A DNA stretch of 64,000 nt, taken from contig CALAJV010000022.1 of the NCBI GenBank assembly GCA_937922805.1, positions 1 to 64,000 on the forward strand, given 5' to 3'. Each line of letters starts with the position of its first letter. Positions within the stretch are counted from its first letter, which is position 1. Below, piece after piece: positions 8,993 to 19,067 of the stretch. The notes beneath the pieces are model-generated. The model had not been told where the DNA came from and made no database searches. It was given only the letters and a program-made list of their open reading frames with translations. Origin of the DNA: an uncultured Acidimicrobiales bacterium (GTDB lineage: Bacteria > Actinomycetota > Acidimicrobiia > Acidimicrobiales > SZUA-35). Made by a program: the position numbers and the translations under genes.

Positions 8993-9673
8993 CTAGCGAC
9001 TGGCGGCAAGCAACACCGCAGCCGTTATCGCCGCTGTCTCGCTTCTCAGAATCCGCCCAGGCAAGCCTGCAGTGGACTTTCCTGCCAGTTCCGTCGGGCT
9101 AAATCCACCCTCAGGACCAATAACTAGGTTCGTCGCCCCTGCTGGTAGCGGACCCCCATTTGGTTCAGCCAAAATCATCGCAGCGTCGTCGCCGTTTTCG
9201 AATGAGCGAACAAATTCGGTGAACGGGGTTGCCGGTTCAACCGTCGGCAACCACAAGTTTCGTGACTGCATGGCGGCCTCTCGAACGATTCTTTGGTGTC
9301 GCGCCAAATTCTTTTGAACTTTGACTTGGTCCCACCGGACAACGCAGCGCTCAGTCACAATCGGTGTGATCCGATTAATCCCAAGCTCGGTCAGCTTCTG
9401 TACAACCAAATCCGACCGCTCGCCTTTGACCAGTGAGAAACCGATGGAGAGCGCTGGTTGCGGTTGCGCCTCAACGTTTAGCGCACCGACCGGCTCAACC
9501 GACTCGCCCATACGAGCTTGCTGCCAACTCCCACGGCCGTCGGCAATAGTGAGCAAGTCACCGTCTCTAAGCCGAAGCGAACGGCTTAAGTGCACGCGAT
9601 CTTCGGGTGAAAGTTCGGGCACTGACATATCTTCGACAAAGACCATCGGATGGTTGCGAAGCTCGGAGTCCAT
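8993..9673 (-). CDS. rsmE: 16S rRNA m3U1498 methyltransferase RsmE
   Basis: SPOUT-class RNA methyltransferase of 226 residues, slightly short but complete. The N-terminal PUA-like part reads HLSRSLRLRDGD. The knotted SAM-binding core is recognised by TPIVTERCVVRW, LVIGPEGGFSPTEL and the C-terminal LRSETAAITA. It methylates U1498 of 16S rRNA. It lies downstream of hrcA-dnaJ in the same direction, a common order (hrcA, dnaJ, rsmE), with a 79-bp gap that contains a small hairpin. Confidence 0.95.
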   Translation of the reverse strand: MDSELRNHPMVFVEDMSVPELSPEDRVHLSRSLRLRDGDLLTIADGRGSWQQARMGESVEPVGALNVEAQPQPALSIGFSLVKGERSDLVVQKLTELGINRITPIVTERCVVRWDQVKVQKNLARHQRIVREAAMQSRNLWLPTVEPATPFTEFVRSFENGDDAAMILAEPNGGPLPAGATNLVIGPEGGFSPTELAGKSTAGLPGRILRSETAAITAAVLLAASR

Positions 9674-9719
9674 GATTCCTAGTCACACGCTTCCTGATTG
9701 ACACGTACTGGCTACGAGA

Positions 9720-9735
9720 AGCGCCAGGAGGCGCT
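9720..9735 (-). terminator. Small hairpin after dnaJ
   Basis: AGCGCC-AGGA-GGCGCT forms a perfect 6-bp stem with a 4-nt loop, 17 bp beyond the dnaJ stop and before rsmE. There is no clear U-run, so it may attenuate rather than end transcription. Confidence 0.4.
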
Positions 9736-9752
9736 GTCGGGTTAAAATTACC

Positions 9753-10841
9753 TCAGCTGAACTTCGACTTGAACTTGTCGAGAAGTCCGTCTTCTGGCTC
9801 TTTGACGTCTTCCGACCGTTCCTTGGCGAACTGTCGCAACAACTCTTGCTGTTCAGGGTTCAGGTCGGTCGGAGTGTCGACGACGAGAGTGAGTACAAGA
9901 TCGCCGCGACCTCGGCCTTGTAGACGAGGGACTCCTTGATCACGGAAACGGAACCGCGAGCCGGTTTGCGAACCAGCAGCAACGGCGACCTCGACGGAAC
10001 CGTCGATCGAATCGAATAGCAAGTTTGCGCCCAGAGCGGCTTGGGTTACCGGCACATGGAGCTCAGCGAAAAGGTCGTCGCCATCACGAACGAATTTGGC
10101 GTGTTCACTAACCCGAATCTGGACGTAGAGGTCACCGGCTCCAGTGCCCCGCCGCCCAACGGCACCCCGGCCGGTGAGTCGAAGCGTCGACCCGTTCCCA
10201 ACGCCAGCTGGAACGTCGACTGAATATGTCTGCTCTTTGACAGTGCGACCTTCGCCAGAGCAGTCTCCGCAAGGATCCGAAATAATCTGACCGTCCCCGG
10301 CACATCGGGCGCATGCCGCTGTGCTCACCATCTGACCTAGAATCGATTGCCGGACTTGTCTTACTTGGCCGGTTCCACCGCATTGATCGCAGCGCCGAAC
10401 TTCAGACCCTTTGGCCGCACCGGTCGCTTCGCAGGTGTCGCACGTTATTGCAGTCCTGACTGTTACGTCTTTGGTTACGCCAGTTACAGCCTGCTCCAGA
10501 GTGAGCTGGGCTAGAACTTCTAGATCAGCGCCACGCTGCTGAGCCGCTTCCGAAGCTTGTGAGCCAGTGTTGAAGAAGACGTCGAACAGATCACCCAGTC
10601 CTCCTCCACCGAATGGGTCCCCACCCCGAGATCCAGACGAACCAAACCGATCGTACCGGGCCCGCTTCTCCGGGTCGCCCAGGGCTTCGTATGCCTCTGC
10701 CACCTGTTTAAATTTTGTTTCCGATTCGGGATCATCAGGATTGGCATCGGGATGCAGTTCGCGAGCTAACCGACGGTACGAACGTTTGATGTCGTCTTGG
10801 GTAGCAGACCGGTCCACCCCAAGGATTTTGTAATAGTCCAT
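9753..10841 (-). CDS. dnaJ: Chaperone protein DnaJ
   Basis: Type I Hsp40 co-chaperone of DnaK. J domain at about 1-70 includes the HPDANPD loop (HPD motif). A Gly/Phe-rich linker with [12 protein letters not shown] follows. The zinc-binding domain has four CxxCxGxG-type repeats: [24 protein letters not shown] and CGDCSGEG, with slight departures from consensus in the first, third and fourth. A C-terminal substrate-binding domain follows. Length 362 is normal. One base separates it from the hrcA stop, so the two form an operon. Confidence 0.97.
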   Translation of the reverse strand: MDYYKILGVDRSATQDDIKRSYRRLARELHPDANPDDPESETKFKQVAEAYEALGDPEKRARYDRFGSSGSRGGDPFGGGGLGDLFDVFFNTGSQASEAAQQRGADLEVLAQLTLEQAVTGVTKDVTVRTAITCDTCEATGAAKGSEVRRCDQCGGTGQVRQVRQSILGQMVSTAACARCAGDGQIISDPCGDCSGEGRTVKEQTYSVDVPAGVGNGSTLRLTGRGAVGRRGTGAGDLYVQIRVSEHAKFVRDGDDLFAELHVPVTQAALGANLLFDSIDGSVEVAVAAGSQTGSRFRFRDQGVPRLQGRGRGDLVLTLVVDTPTDLNPEQQELLRQFAKERSEDVKEPEDGLLDKFKSKFS

Positions 10842-10842
10842 G

Positions 10843-11838
10843 TCAGCTCTCGCTCAACAAGTCGCCGAGCTGTCCACTCACTGCGGCAACCGCCGACATC
10901 GCTTGCGGATAGTTCATTCTGGTTGGCCCGAGGACCGCAATCGATCCAGCCCGCTCCCCATCAATTTTATAGGGCGAGACGACAAGACTGCATTCTGACA
11001 AGGGGTCAACTCCGGTTTCAGTGCCAATAGCAACCGTTAAGCCGCGCTCAAGAACATCGCTCAATAGGCTAACGACGACCAACTGCTGCTCAAGGATGGA
11101 AAGAACTTGGGTAATTGACTCGACCGCATCGAATGCGCCAACCACTTTCGACGTTCCATCAACGTAAACTTTTTCGGCGTCGCTGGTCGAGACGGTGAGA
11201 GCCAGGTAGAACTGCTCAGCCAAAGCGTCAACTGCTTTGTTCCCGGTACTGGCCAAGGCCGGAACTGACGACAAGACTTGCCCTTCGAGTGCCGCCCGCA
11301 GAACGGTCGTTGACTTCGTCAACGTATCTTCGTCGACTGCAGCATCGAAATCGATTGTTTGTTTGACGACATTCCCATTGGCCAATACCGCTACTGACAT
11401 GATCGTTTGATCGGCCAAAGCCACTAACTGTATAGAGCGGATCTCAGCTGATTCATCGCTTTCGTCGATCACTACTGCCGCATGATCAGTCATGTTCGTA
11501 AGAAGTGCGGCTGTCTCAGCCATGACTACTTCGATCTCGCCTCGCATCTGACCGAAAAAAGACGCCACCTGTTTGGCTTCGCCATCGACTAACTGGCCAG
11601 CATCAATACCATCAACAAAATGCCGGTATCCCTTTTGAGTCGGAACTCGACCGGCGCTGGTGTGGGGCTGACGCAAGAAACCATCGGCTTCTAACGCCGA
11701 CATGTCGTTACGAACGGTGGCAGCCGAGACGTCAAGCCCCGCAGCCGCAGCAGCGGTCGTCGAACCAACTGGCTGCGCCGTTTCTGTGTATTCCTCTATA
11801 ACCGCTTTGAGAATTGCGGCCTTACGTTCGTCGAGCAT
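10843..11838 (-). CDS. hrcA: Heat-inducible transcription repressor HrcA
   Basis: Winged-helix repressor that binds CIRCE elements and controls chaperone genes. The N-terminal HTH part reads [20 protein letters not shown] and [17 protein letters not shown], and the C-terminal GAF-like domain follows. The longest frame begins at a TTG at 11865, but an ATG at 11838 gives [10 protein letters not shown], the usual family start, so I use that. It is followed one base later by dnaJ. No canonical CIRCE inverted repeat was found in the 88 bp upstream. Confidence 0.95.
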   Translation of the reverse strand: MLDERKAAILKAVIEEYTETAQPVGSTTAAAAAGLDVSAATVRNDMSALEADGFLRQPHTSAGRVPTQKGYRHFVDGIDAGQLVDGEAKQVASFFGQMRGEIEVVMAETAALLTNMTDHAAVVIDESDESAEIRSIQLVALADQTIMSVAVLANGNVVKQTIDFDAAVDEDTLTKSTTVLRAALEGQVLSSVPALASTGNKAVDALAEQFYLALTVSTSDAEKVYVDGTSKVVGAFDAVESITQVLSILEQQLVVVSLLSDVLERGLTVAIGTETGVDPLSECSLVVSPYKIDGERAGSIAVLGPTRMNYPQAMSAVAAVSGQLGDLLSES

Positions 11839-11926
11839 GGATCCCAATAGTAATTGTTCAGGCAATTTGTCTAAATCGCGCGCAGTCTTGCCGTTCGTTC
11901 AACATTCTACAGCCCGCCAAGTGCAC

Positions 11927-13279
11927 TCATACCCAGGTTCGCTTTAGTTGCTCGTACCGGTCTAGTGACGCTTTCCGTTCAACTGCGTGATCTACTAGTG
12001 GACCTGGGTAACCAGCTGGAGCCCCCGTTTTCTCAGTCCATGGCTCATGAATCGACTTATTCGGCAAATGAGCTATTTCAGGGAGCCATTTCCGCAAATA
12101 TTCGCCCTGCGGGTCAAATTTTTTCGACTGGGTTGTTGGGTTGAACACTCTGAAATAAGGCGAAGCATCAGTCCCCGTGCCTGCTACCCACTGCCAACCG
12201 TGGTTGTTCGAGGCCAAATCGCCGTCTATGAGGTGCGTCATGAATAGTCGAGCGCCACGACGCCAATCGAGATGTAGATCCTTGACGAGAAAACTGGCCA
12301 CGATCATCCGGACCCGGTTGTGCATCCAACCGGTCGCCAACAACTCCCGCATTCCGGCATCAACAATGGGGTACCCGGTTTGCCCGGTAGCCCATGCTTC
12401 GAATCGCTGATCAGCGTCCGGCCCCGAGTCGACGACCATTCCTGACATTTTGCTGACGTAGCTCTCGCGAGCCGAATCTGGCCTTTGGAACAGAACCTCG
12501 GCGTAAAACTCCCGCCAGCACAGCTCGCTACGAAACGTCTCTTCTCCCGGACTGTGACCAAGCTTGGCTAGCAGCTGGCGGGGATGGATGACACCCCACT
12601 TGAGATACGGAGACAATCGCGACGTGCCAGCCACAGCTGGTAGATCTCTATTCGTCTGGTACGACTCAACTCTTGACGCCAAGAACTCCTCTGCGACAAT
12701 CCACGCTGGCTGTTCACCAGCATCCGGAAAATCGACCGACGATGAGGGCTCAGTAGGGGTCGGGCCAGACCTAAGCTCGCGGTACCACTTCGGTTCCGGT
12801 GCTGGCATTGGCTCGCTCCAACCATGGCCCTTCCAAGCTCGGAAAAAGGGGGTGAAAACCTTGTACGGGGTCCCTCCACCAGTAAAAACCGATCCGGGAG
12901 GGACAGCATAAGGAGAGTCGCAAAGTGTCAAAGAACGTCCGGCAGCCGCCAAAGTCTTGGAAACGTGCTCGTCCCGTTGTCGCCCGTAGGGGCCAAAGTC
13001 TTCAGACGCGTAAACGTTGGTGGCTCCTGACTCGACGCAAAGGTTCAGCAACACATCAGCTGGCTCACCGGACCGCTGGACTAAGGCGCCACCAACGGAT
13101 TCCGAAAGGGCCTGCAAGGAGCGCTTTAGGAACACTCTCCTATTGTCACCCGACCGGTTCCAGAGATGATCATCAAATATGAAAACCGGAAGCACTGAAC
13201 CGCTGGCCGCAGCCAAACAAAGTGCTGGATTGTCTTCCAAGCGCAGATCACGCCGGAACCACATTATCGACGGTGTCAT
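11927..13279 (-). CDS. phrB: Deoxyribodipyrimidine photo-lyase
   Basis: FAD-dependent DNA repair enzyme that splits cyclobutane pyrimidine dimers using light. The N-terminal photolyase domain begins IMWFRRDLRLEDNPAL. FAD-binding and active-site landmarks are TSRLSPYLKWG, WREFYAEVLF, GYPIVDAGMREL, GWMHNRVRM, and the C-terminal SNNHGWQWVAGTG and YFRVFNPTTQSKKFDP. Length 450 is typical of class I enzymes. It starts at ATG 13279. It is upstream of hrcA on the same strand with an 88-bp gap. A cryptochrome is less likely because the substrate-pocket motifs match photolyase. Confidence 0.95.
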   Translation of the reverse strand: MTPSIMWFRRDLRLEDNPALCLAAASGSVLPVFIFDDHLWNRSGDNRRVFLKRSLQALSESVGGALVQRSGEPADVLLNLCVESGATNVYASEDFGPYGRQRDEHVSKTLAAAGRSLTLCDSPYAVPPGSVFTGGGTPYKVFTPFFRAWKGHGWSEPMPAPEPKWYRELRSGPTPTEPSSSVDFPDAGEQPAWIVAEEFLASRVESYQTNRDLPAVAGTSRLSPYLKWGVIHPRQLLAKLGHSPGEETFRSELCWREFYAEVLFQRPDSARESYVSKMSGMVVDSGPDADQRFEAWATGQTGYPIVDAGMRELLATGWMHNRVRMIVASFLVKDLHLDWRRGARLFMTHLIDGDLASNNHGWQWVAGTGTDASPYFRVFNPTTQSKKFDPQGEYLRKWLPEIAHLPNKSIHEPWTEKTGAPAGYPGPLVDHAVERKASLDRYEQLKRTWV

Positions 13280-13369
13280 TTCGCTGAAGCCATTTTCACT
13301 CGAGGCATGGTGCAGGGGTGTAGCGGTGGCGCCGTTTGTTCAACAACGTGCTTGTGCTGCCGGTTCGAG

Positions 13370-15163
13370 TCAGTCATCGAGACGAAGGGCACGGATGAAG
13401 GTGTCAGGCGGGATTTCGATTCGACCAATGCTCTTCATCTTCCGCTTTCCCTCCTTCTGTTTTTTGAGAAGCTTGTTCTTCCTCGTGATATCGCCGCCGT
13501 AGAGTTTCTCAGTCACGTCCTTCCGGAACGCTTTCACCGTCTCCCGAGCGATAATTCGTCCACCGATTGCCGCCTGGATCGGGACTTCAAACTGCTGACG
13601 GGGAATGATCTCTTTAAGCTTTTCTGCCGTTCGCTTTCCGTAGGCATATGCGCTATCACGATGGACAACGGTTGAGAACGCATCAATTTGTTCGCCGTTA
13701 AACAAAATATCTACTCGCACCAGATCTCCGACGTCATATCCGATCGCTTCGTAGTCAAGGCTGGCATAGCCCTGACTACGACTCTTTAGTTGATCGAAAA
13801 AGTCGAGGACGACTTCGGCCAAGGGAATTTTGTACACCAACTCAAGTCGCTCCGGTGACAGATATTCCATTTTTTCAAGCTGGCCACGCCGAGTCTGACA
13901 AAGATCCATCAGAGTGCCGGTGTAGTCCGACGGGGTGATCATCGTGGCGTTTAGGTAGGGCTCTTCGATTTTTTGCCAGTCTCCAGAAGCAGGCAGCGCC
14001 GACGGGTTGTCAATGACCTTCTCATCACCGTTGTTCAACGTGATGCGATATTCAACTGAAGGGCTAGTTGCGATCAGGTTCAGGTCGAACTCACGCTGCA
14101 ATCGCTCCCGGACAATCTCCATGTGAAGCAAACCAAGGAACCCGCATCGGAAGCCAAAGCCCAGAGCAGTCGAGGTTTCCGGCTCGAAGGTAAAGCTTCC
14201 GTCGTCGAGTCGGAGTTTGTCCAAAGCGTCGCGGAAATCTTCCAAATCATCACCGTCAACCGGGTATAGCCCACAAAAAACCATTGGTTTGGGCTCGCGG
14301 TACCCCTCTAGTGCCGTCGTCGCCGGTGAGGCACTCGACGTAATGGTCTCACCAGACCGAGCATCTCTAACATCTTTGATGCCAGCAATAAGGTAGCCAA
14401 CCTCTCCGGGACCAAGAGACGCAACTGGGGTGTTGTCGGGCGTTCGAACCCCGATCTCATCGGTCTCGTGAGTGGCGTTAGCATTCATGAACAACACTTT
14501 TTGCCGGCTAGTCAGTCGACCGTTCATCACTCGAACGCTCGACACAACGCCTCGGTAGTTGTCGAAATGACTGTCGAAAATTAGGGCTTGAAGTTCTCCA
14601 TCGTCGGCGACCGTCGGAGGTGGGACTCGGTCGATGATGGCGCTTAGAAGTTCTTCGACCCCCTGCCCAGTTTTGGCTGAGATCAGAAGGATCTCGTCGG
14701 CTGGAGTACCCAAGATCTGTTCCATCTCGGCTCCGTTGCGCACTGGGTCAGCGGCTGGCAAGTCAATCTTGTTGAGAACGGGCACGATTTCAAGATCGTT
14801 CTCTAATGCCAGGTAGGTGTTTGCTAACGTCTGAGCCTCGATTCCCTGAGCGGCGTCAACAACAAGTATTACTCCCTCGCACGCCGCCAGTGAGCGGCTG
14901 ACCTCGTAACCGAAGTCGACGTGGCCAGGGGTATCGATGAGGTTGATCACGTACCCGTTCCACTCGAGCTTTACGCTCTGAAGCTTGATAGTGATACCCC
15001 GCTCACGCTCCAGATCCATTGAATCCAGGTACTGAGCCCGCATCTCGCGGGCTTCGACAGCCCCGCAAAGCTCAAGGAGTCGGTCGGCTAACGTCGACTT
15101 TCCGTGGTCGATATGGGCGATAATGGCGATGTTTCGTATTTTTTGGGGGTCGATAGATGTCAT
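13370..15163 (-). CDS. lepA: Elongation factor 4 (LepA)
   Basis: Translational GTPase able to back-translocate ribosomes. G1 is [10 protein letters not shown]3 is [13 protein letters not shown] (seen as [12 protein letters not shown]); G4 is NKID. EF-G-like domains and the LepA-specific C-terminal domain ([18 protein letters not shown]) follow. The frame is open to 15220, but the ATG at 15163 gives 597 residues, the normal family length, and leaves room for the divergent rpsT promoter. AAAGAAG lies just upstream as a ribosome-binding site. Confidence 0.95.
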   Translation of the reverse strand: MTSIDPQKIRNIAIIAHIDHGKSTLADRLLELCGAVEAREMRAQYLDSMDLERERGITIKLQSVKLEWNGYVINLIDTPGHVDFGYEVSRSLAACEGVILVVDAAQGIEAQTLANTYLALENDLEIVPVLNKIDLPAADPVRNGAEMEQILGTPADEILLISAKTGQGVEELLSAIIDRVPPPTVADDGELQALIFDSHFDNYRGVVSSVRVMNGRLTSRQKVLFMNANATHETDEIGVRTPDNTPVASLGPGEVGYLIAGIKDVRDARSGETITSSASPATTALEGYREPKPMVFCGLYPVDGDDLEDFRDALDKLRLDDGSFTFEPETSTALGFGFRCGFLGLLHMEIVRERLQREFDLNLIATSPSVEYRITLNNGDEKVIDNPSALPASGDWQKIEEPYLNATMITPSDYTGTLMDLCQTRRGQLEKMEYLSPERLELVYKIPLAEVVLDFFDQLKSRSQGYASLDYEAIGYDVGDLVRVDILFNGEQIDAFSTVVHRDSAYAYGKRTAEKLKEIIPRQQFEVPIQAAIGGRIIARETVKAFRKDVTEKLYGGDITRKNKLLKKQKEGKRKMKSIGRIEIPPDTFIRALRLDD

Positions 15164-15249
15164 GGCTTCTTTAAAGCTACCGTCGAGAAGCGTTGGGCTG
15201 AACCATCCACGCGCTATCATTTATTGGTTCCATCAACTCGGAGTTATCA

Positions 15250-15507
15250 GTGGCAAACATAAAGAGCCAAATTAAACGGAATCGACAGAATGAAAAGCGT
15301 CGTCTTCGCAACCGTGCAGTTCGATCAGAACTGAGGACACGAGAGAAGGCCTTGCTCGCAGCAGTCGGCACCGACGGTGAAGCGGAAGCACTCCGCCAGA
15401 CCATCAAACGAATCGACAAGGCTGCGGCCAAAGGTGTGATTCACAAGAATGCGGCTGCCCGCAAGAAAAGCCGACTAGCGGCACGGATCGCCTCGCTCAC
15501 TGCATAA
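15250..15507 (+). CDS. rpsT: 30S ribosomal protein S20
   Basis: Small basic protein of 85 residues binding 16S rRNA. It shows the S20 pattern: ANIKSQIKRNRQNEKRRLRN at the start and VIHKNAAARKKSRLAA near the end. The start codon is GTG at 15250, preceded by GGAG. It faces away from lepA and toward holA, and the three genes commonly cluster. Confidence 0.97.
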   Translation: MANIKSQIKRNRQNEKRRLRNRAVRSELRTREKALLAAVGTDGEAEALRQTIKRIDKAAAKGVIHKNAAARKKSRLAARIASLTA

Positions 15508-15625
15508 CAACCACGTGAGTTCGTGGCTCGTAGTGAGCGGCGAACAACAGAGTGGTAGAGCGTGGCCGTTCCCAAAGTTGGGTTGGTTCACTCCAACGAC
15601 TTCGGTCTGAAATAGCAATGAGCTT

Positions 15626-15653
15626 ACAAACCTTGACGATCGTCGAGGTTTGT
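15626..15653. terminator. Palindromic hairpin between rpsT and holA
   Basis: A 28-nt near-perfect palindrome (arms ACAAACCT and AGGTTTGT around GACGATCGTC, with one T-G pair) lies between the convergent ends of rpsT and holA. It could serve as a bidirectional terminator; no long T-run flanks it, so the function is inferred from position and symmetry. Confidence 0.6.
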
Positions 15654-15675
15654 GTCGCGTCTGACCGCGAAACTC

Positions 15676-16683
15676 TTACGCAGCGCTGAGCCGGGCTAGG
15701 CGCGCAACCAACACCGTCATTATGGCGTCTGGAGGTACGGCACTCCCTCCTCGCAGGTTCAGATCAGCCTCGGCCAGCAGCGAGATTGATCGATTCACCT
15801 TGGCCGGCCCGAGCTTATTGGAGAGATTAAGTGCCTTCTTTGCTGGAAAGGTCGAGCCGGTCATTTTCAGGATTCCGGCCGCAGCTTTTTCGTCTCGTAC
15901 TCCTGATCCGCTCAGTCGCAGTGCCCGTTGATAGTGGTTGTGGAGCGTGGCCAAAATTTGCAGTGGGTGTCGCTCCCCACCAACAGTCATTCGTTCTAGC
16001 TTATTGAGGGCCTGGGCGATTTGACCGGAATCGATGGCGTCGGTCAGCTCCCAAGGTGGAACATCGGAAGCTTCACCAAGAAACGGCAACACGTCGCTTT
16101 CCGAAATGGATGCATCGTGTCCGAAGGTACTGGCCAGCGTGTCGAGCAGGGAGGCCACCCGCCCAACATCATCGCCAACCCGGTCGCTTATGGCTCGGGT
16201 CGCTCCAGCGGTCAACTGCACCGGTCCTTTGGCTAACCGTTCTTGCAGAAATGCCTTTCGACCCTTTCCGGACGGTGCCGCGTCGTGCATCTCGGCCCCC
16301 GCCGACTTCAACGCCTCAGCGAGAGGCTTTGGGACCGCTGGCATCCGATTCGACGTGCTAGCGCGTTCCCATACCAACACTAGGTCGGTGGTCTCAGGGG
16401 CTAGAGCTAACAGTTCGATAAGTGGGGCCACATCAGTTGCTTTGGAGAACAAACCAAGATTCCGTCCAACCACCACTCGACGGTCGGTCAGGAAGGGCAT
16501 AGTTTGGGCCGCTGTTATCAGACTAGCCAAGCTGGCCTCGCCTGAATCTCCTAGAAAGTGGGCTTCAGCCACCTCTTCGACCATTAGTGACCGGTCGCCA
16601 TCACCGACCAAATCGTCGATCTGGGCTTGAACAGCCTGAGCTACCAGTGTTTCGTCGTCACCCTTGATAAAGACAACTGACAT
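15676..16683 (-). CDS. holA: DNA polymerase III subunit delta
   Basis: Clamp-loader subunit that opens the beta clamp. The 335-residue chain shows the delta pattern: VVFIKGDDETLVAQAV at the N-terminus, TMPFLTDRRVVVGRN in the AAA-like domain, VLVWERASTSNRMP, and a helical C-terminal domain with HPLQILATLHNHYQRAL. Length and position beside rpsT are typical. Its ATG shares one base with the folP stop, so folP and holA are coupled. Confidence 0.93.
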   Translation of the reverse strand: MSVVFIKGDDETLVAQAVQAQIDDLVGDGDRSLMVEEVAEAHFLGDSGEASLASLITAAQTMPFLTDRRVVVGRNLGLFSKATDVAPLIELLALAPETTDLVLVWERASTSNRMPAVPKPLAEALKSAGAEMHDAAPSGKGRKAFLQERLAKGPVQLTAGATRAISDRVGDDVGRVASLLDTLASTFGHDASISESDVLPFLGEASDVPPWELTDAIDSGQIAQALNKLERMTVGGERHPLQILATLHNHYQRALRLSGSGVRDEKAAAGILKMTGSTFPAKKALNLSNKLGPAKVNRSISLLAEADLNLRGGSAVPPDAIMTVLVARLARLSAA

Positions 16684-17537
16684 CAGGCTGCCCGCGTTGC
16701 AAGAATGTCCGCCATCAGATCGGCGACTCGGCGTCCGGATTTAGCATCGTGGGCTCTGAGTATTCTGCACCCCTTGGCGATGCCGATGGCATGAGAAGCG
16801 GTTGTTCCCGAAGCGATATCGTGACGCTCTGTTTCCAACAGTTCAAAGAGGAATCGCTTGTTCGAGGCTGACAACAACAACGGGTAACCGAGTTCAGCCA
16901 AGGCTTCAGATCGTTGAAGTAACTCCCAAGACATTTCGCGAGTCTTTCCTAGGTCAAGTCCAGCATCGATGATGATTCTCTCCTTTGGAATCCCAGCTGC
17001 GACGGCGCGACCTGCCCGGTCAACCAAGAAGTCTTTTACATCGTTGACCAGGTCGTCATAGACGGGTTCCGGGTCCGGGACTCTCGGTTGAAGGCGAATG
17101 TGGGTTGCTACCACAGATGCTTCCCCTTTAGCCGCGACCGACAAATACTCTGGATCATCGAACCCACTTATGTCGTTGCCAACATCGGCACCAACATCGA
17201 TAGCTTGTCGAAGCACTTCTGCTCGCCACGTGTCGACCGACAGCGGCACATCAAACCGCTCACGGAGGGCGACAACGGCTGGGATGACTCGCTCAAGTTC
17301 CTCTTCCAAACCTACTTCGTCTCCGGGTCCAGCTTTAACTCCCCCGACATCAAGGAAGTCGGCTCCGTCGACGACTAGCTGTTCCGCCTTCGATAAGAAT
17401 TGGTCGAAGGCCCAGTATTCGCCAGCATCATAAAAACTGTCAGGAGTACGATTCAGAATCCCCATCACTAGAGCTCGATACGTAATGTCGAATCGGTGGC
17501 GCCCTAGATCCACGTGTCTCACTGGTGTCACGACCAT
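16683..17537 (-). CDS. folP: Dihydropteroate synthase
   Basis: Folate-pathway enzyme joining p-aminobenzoate to dihydropterin pyrophosphate. TIM-barrel motifs visible: MGILNRTPDSFYD near residue 25, DGADFLDVGGVKAGPG, VPLSVDTWRAEV, GNDISGF, RIIIDAGLDLGKT and LLLSASNKRFL. Length 284 is normal. In most bacteria the second motif is DIGGESTRPG; the Gly-Gly-Val-Lys-Ala-Gly-Pro version is seen in an actinobacterial subgroup, so full DHPS activity is likely but not certain. One-base overlap with holA. Confidence 0.92.
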   Translation of the reverse strand: MVVTPVRHVDLGRHRFDITYRALVMGILNRTPDSFYDAGEYWAFDQFLSKAEQLVVDGADFLDVGGVKAGPGDEVGLEEELERVIPAVVALRERFDVPLSVDTWRAEVLRQAIDVGADVGNDISGFDDPEYLSVAAKGEASVVATHIRLQPRVPDPEPVYDDLVNDVKDFLVDRAGRAVAAGIPKERIIIDAGLDLGKTREMSWELLQRSEALAELGYPLLLSASNKRFLFELLETERHDIASGTTASHAIGIAKGCRILRAHDAKSGRRVADLMADILATRAA

Positions 17538-17678
17538 ATAAAGCGAAGTCTAGGGCTCAGAGACGAGGGATCGGCGACGTTACCCGCCAGCGACCATTTC
17601 GGCACTGACCGGACCGGATCTTTTTGCCTGCGGTTGGGTCAGGTCACTGGAGACTTTTACTTCTCCGGACTTCCCCCA

Positions 17679-17870
17679 CTATGTTTCTTCGGCTTTTCTC
17701 CCCATTATGAGAAGCCAAATGCCACCAACGACCCCGAACAAGGCAACAAACCTAAGTATCCAATAGAGCCAAGCGCCAACCACGGGAACGCCGCCGATAA
17801 ACAAGGAAACAACAAAGGCGACAAGCGCTAGTAGCAGCAGCGTCGCCCCAGGCCGCATTAGTAAAGACAT
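17679..17870 (-). CDS. Small two-helix membrane protein
   Basis: A 63-residue protein with two hydrophobic segments (about 7-27 and 34-56) joined by a short glycine-rich loop and ending in a basic, then acidic tail. No family was recognised. It stands alone 141 bp upstream of folP on the same strand and faces away from the M48 gene. Its hydrophobic pattern makes it more credible than a chance frame, but evidence is otherwise thin. Confidence 0.5.
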   Translation of the reverse strand: MSLLMRPGATLLLLALVAFVVSLFIGGVPVVGAWLYWILRFVALFGVVGGIWLLIMGRKAEET

Positions 17871-18025
17871 ACCCGGAGCCTAGTTCCCCTCGATGGAAAA
17901 GGGTTGGCACATCGGACGCCTGGTGTCCGTCGTTTTCATTCGGGTATCGCTCGCCTCCTATCGCCCTGTGATCCGCTGGTTTGGTTGATCCCACTCAATC
18001 CAGATGTGTGTGTAATGTTGTGTCC

Positions 18026-19024
18026 GTGACGAACACATCAGCAAACTCCCTTACCGGTGGCCGCATCAAACTGACTTCGATTAGTCCGTATGCGTGGGAG
18101 CACCCGACTGATCGAGCCGCGTTGAATGCCCTCCAACAAATCCCCGGCTTCGATCAACTGTTAAAAAAAGTGGTTGGCACCTTCGGCGAGCGCAATATCG
18201 CTCTGATGTACCAGGCTCAATCCGTTCGAGTGGGGCCGACTCAGTACCCGAGGATCAACGCCCAGTTAATCAGGGTTTGTGATGTGCTCGACACTGAGCC
18301 CCCTCCCCTCTACATCTCTCAAAAGCCAATCGCTAACGCCGGGGCTGTCGGCGTCGATCAGCCGTTCATCGTGATCAACTCGTCCCTAGTCGAGATTGCC
18401 GATGACGCGAGTCTTGAGGCCATGCTCGGACACGAAGTCGGTCACATTATGAGCGAGCATACGTTGTATCGAACGTTACTTTCGCTGCTACTTCAGTTCT
18501 CCGGACCACTCAGTCCAATCGTCAGCCAGGCTGCCTTTCCCATTACCCTGGCGCTTCGAGAGTGGAGTCGCAAGGCCGAAATCTCGTGTGATCGGGCTGG
18601 GCTACTGGCAACCCAAGACCTGGACTCATCAGTCAAGTTGATGGCGTCGCTTGCCGGCGGAATCCGGGGTTACAACGAAGACCTCGATGTGACCGCCTTC
18701 ATTGCTCAAGCAAACGAATATCGCGATACCGAAGGCCTCGATTCGTTCTACAAATTCATGGCCACCCTTGGCAGAACCCACCCCTTCCCCGTCGTCCGAG
18801 TCGCCGAACTGTTGAACTGGGTCGATTCCGGCGCCTATCAGCAAATTGTCAATGGCGAGTACCACAAGATCGGCGAGCCTCGTCCATTCGTTGACGACGC
18901 GGCCAGCGCAACCAAGCAGTTCAGCGATACGGCTCAGACTATTTTCGAAGATACTGACCGATATGTGAATCAGGCGCTAAACAACTTCGTCAACGCCGCA
19001 AAAGAGAAAATGTCTGATCAGTAG
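18026..19024 (+). CDS. M48-family zinc metalloprotease
   Basis: Contains the zinc motif HEVGH within LEAMLGHEVGHIMSEH, and a likely third ligand region in WSRKAEISCDRAGLLA, as in HtpX/Ste24-type peptidases. A hydrophobic patch lies between them, but long membrane helices are not clear, so this is probably a soluble or peripheral member. Family proteins degrade damaged or misfolded, often membrane-associated, proteins. The longest frame starts at a weak TTG (17981); I prefer the GTG at 18026 (VTNTSANSL) although no strong ribosome-binding site is seen. The VanZ-like gene follows 43 bp downstream. Confidence 0.85.
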   Translation: MTNTSANSLTGGRIKLTSISPYAWEHPTDRAALNALQQIPGFDQLLKKVVGTFGERNIALMYQAQSVRVGPTQYPRINAQLIRVCDVLDTEPPPLYISQKPIANAGAVGVDQPFIVINSSLVEIADDASLEAMLGHEVGHIMSEHTLYRTLLSLLLQFSGPLSPIVSQAAFPITLALREWSRKAEISCDRAGLLATQDLDSSVKLMASLAGGIRGYNEDLDVTAFIAQANEYRDTEGLDSFYKFMATLGRTHPFPVVRVAELLNWVDSGAYQQIVNGEYHKIGEPRPFVDDAASATKQFSDTAQTIFEDTDRYVNQALNNFVNAAKEKMSDQ

Positions 19025-19067
19025 CTCGACTACTTCGGTAGGCACATCACCAGATCGGCGATTCAAA

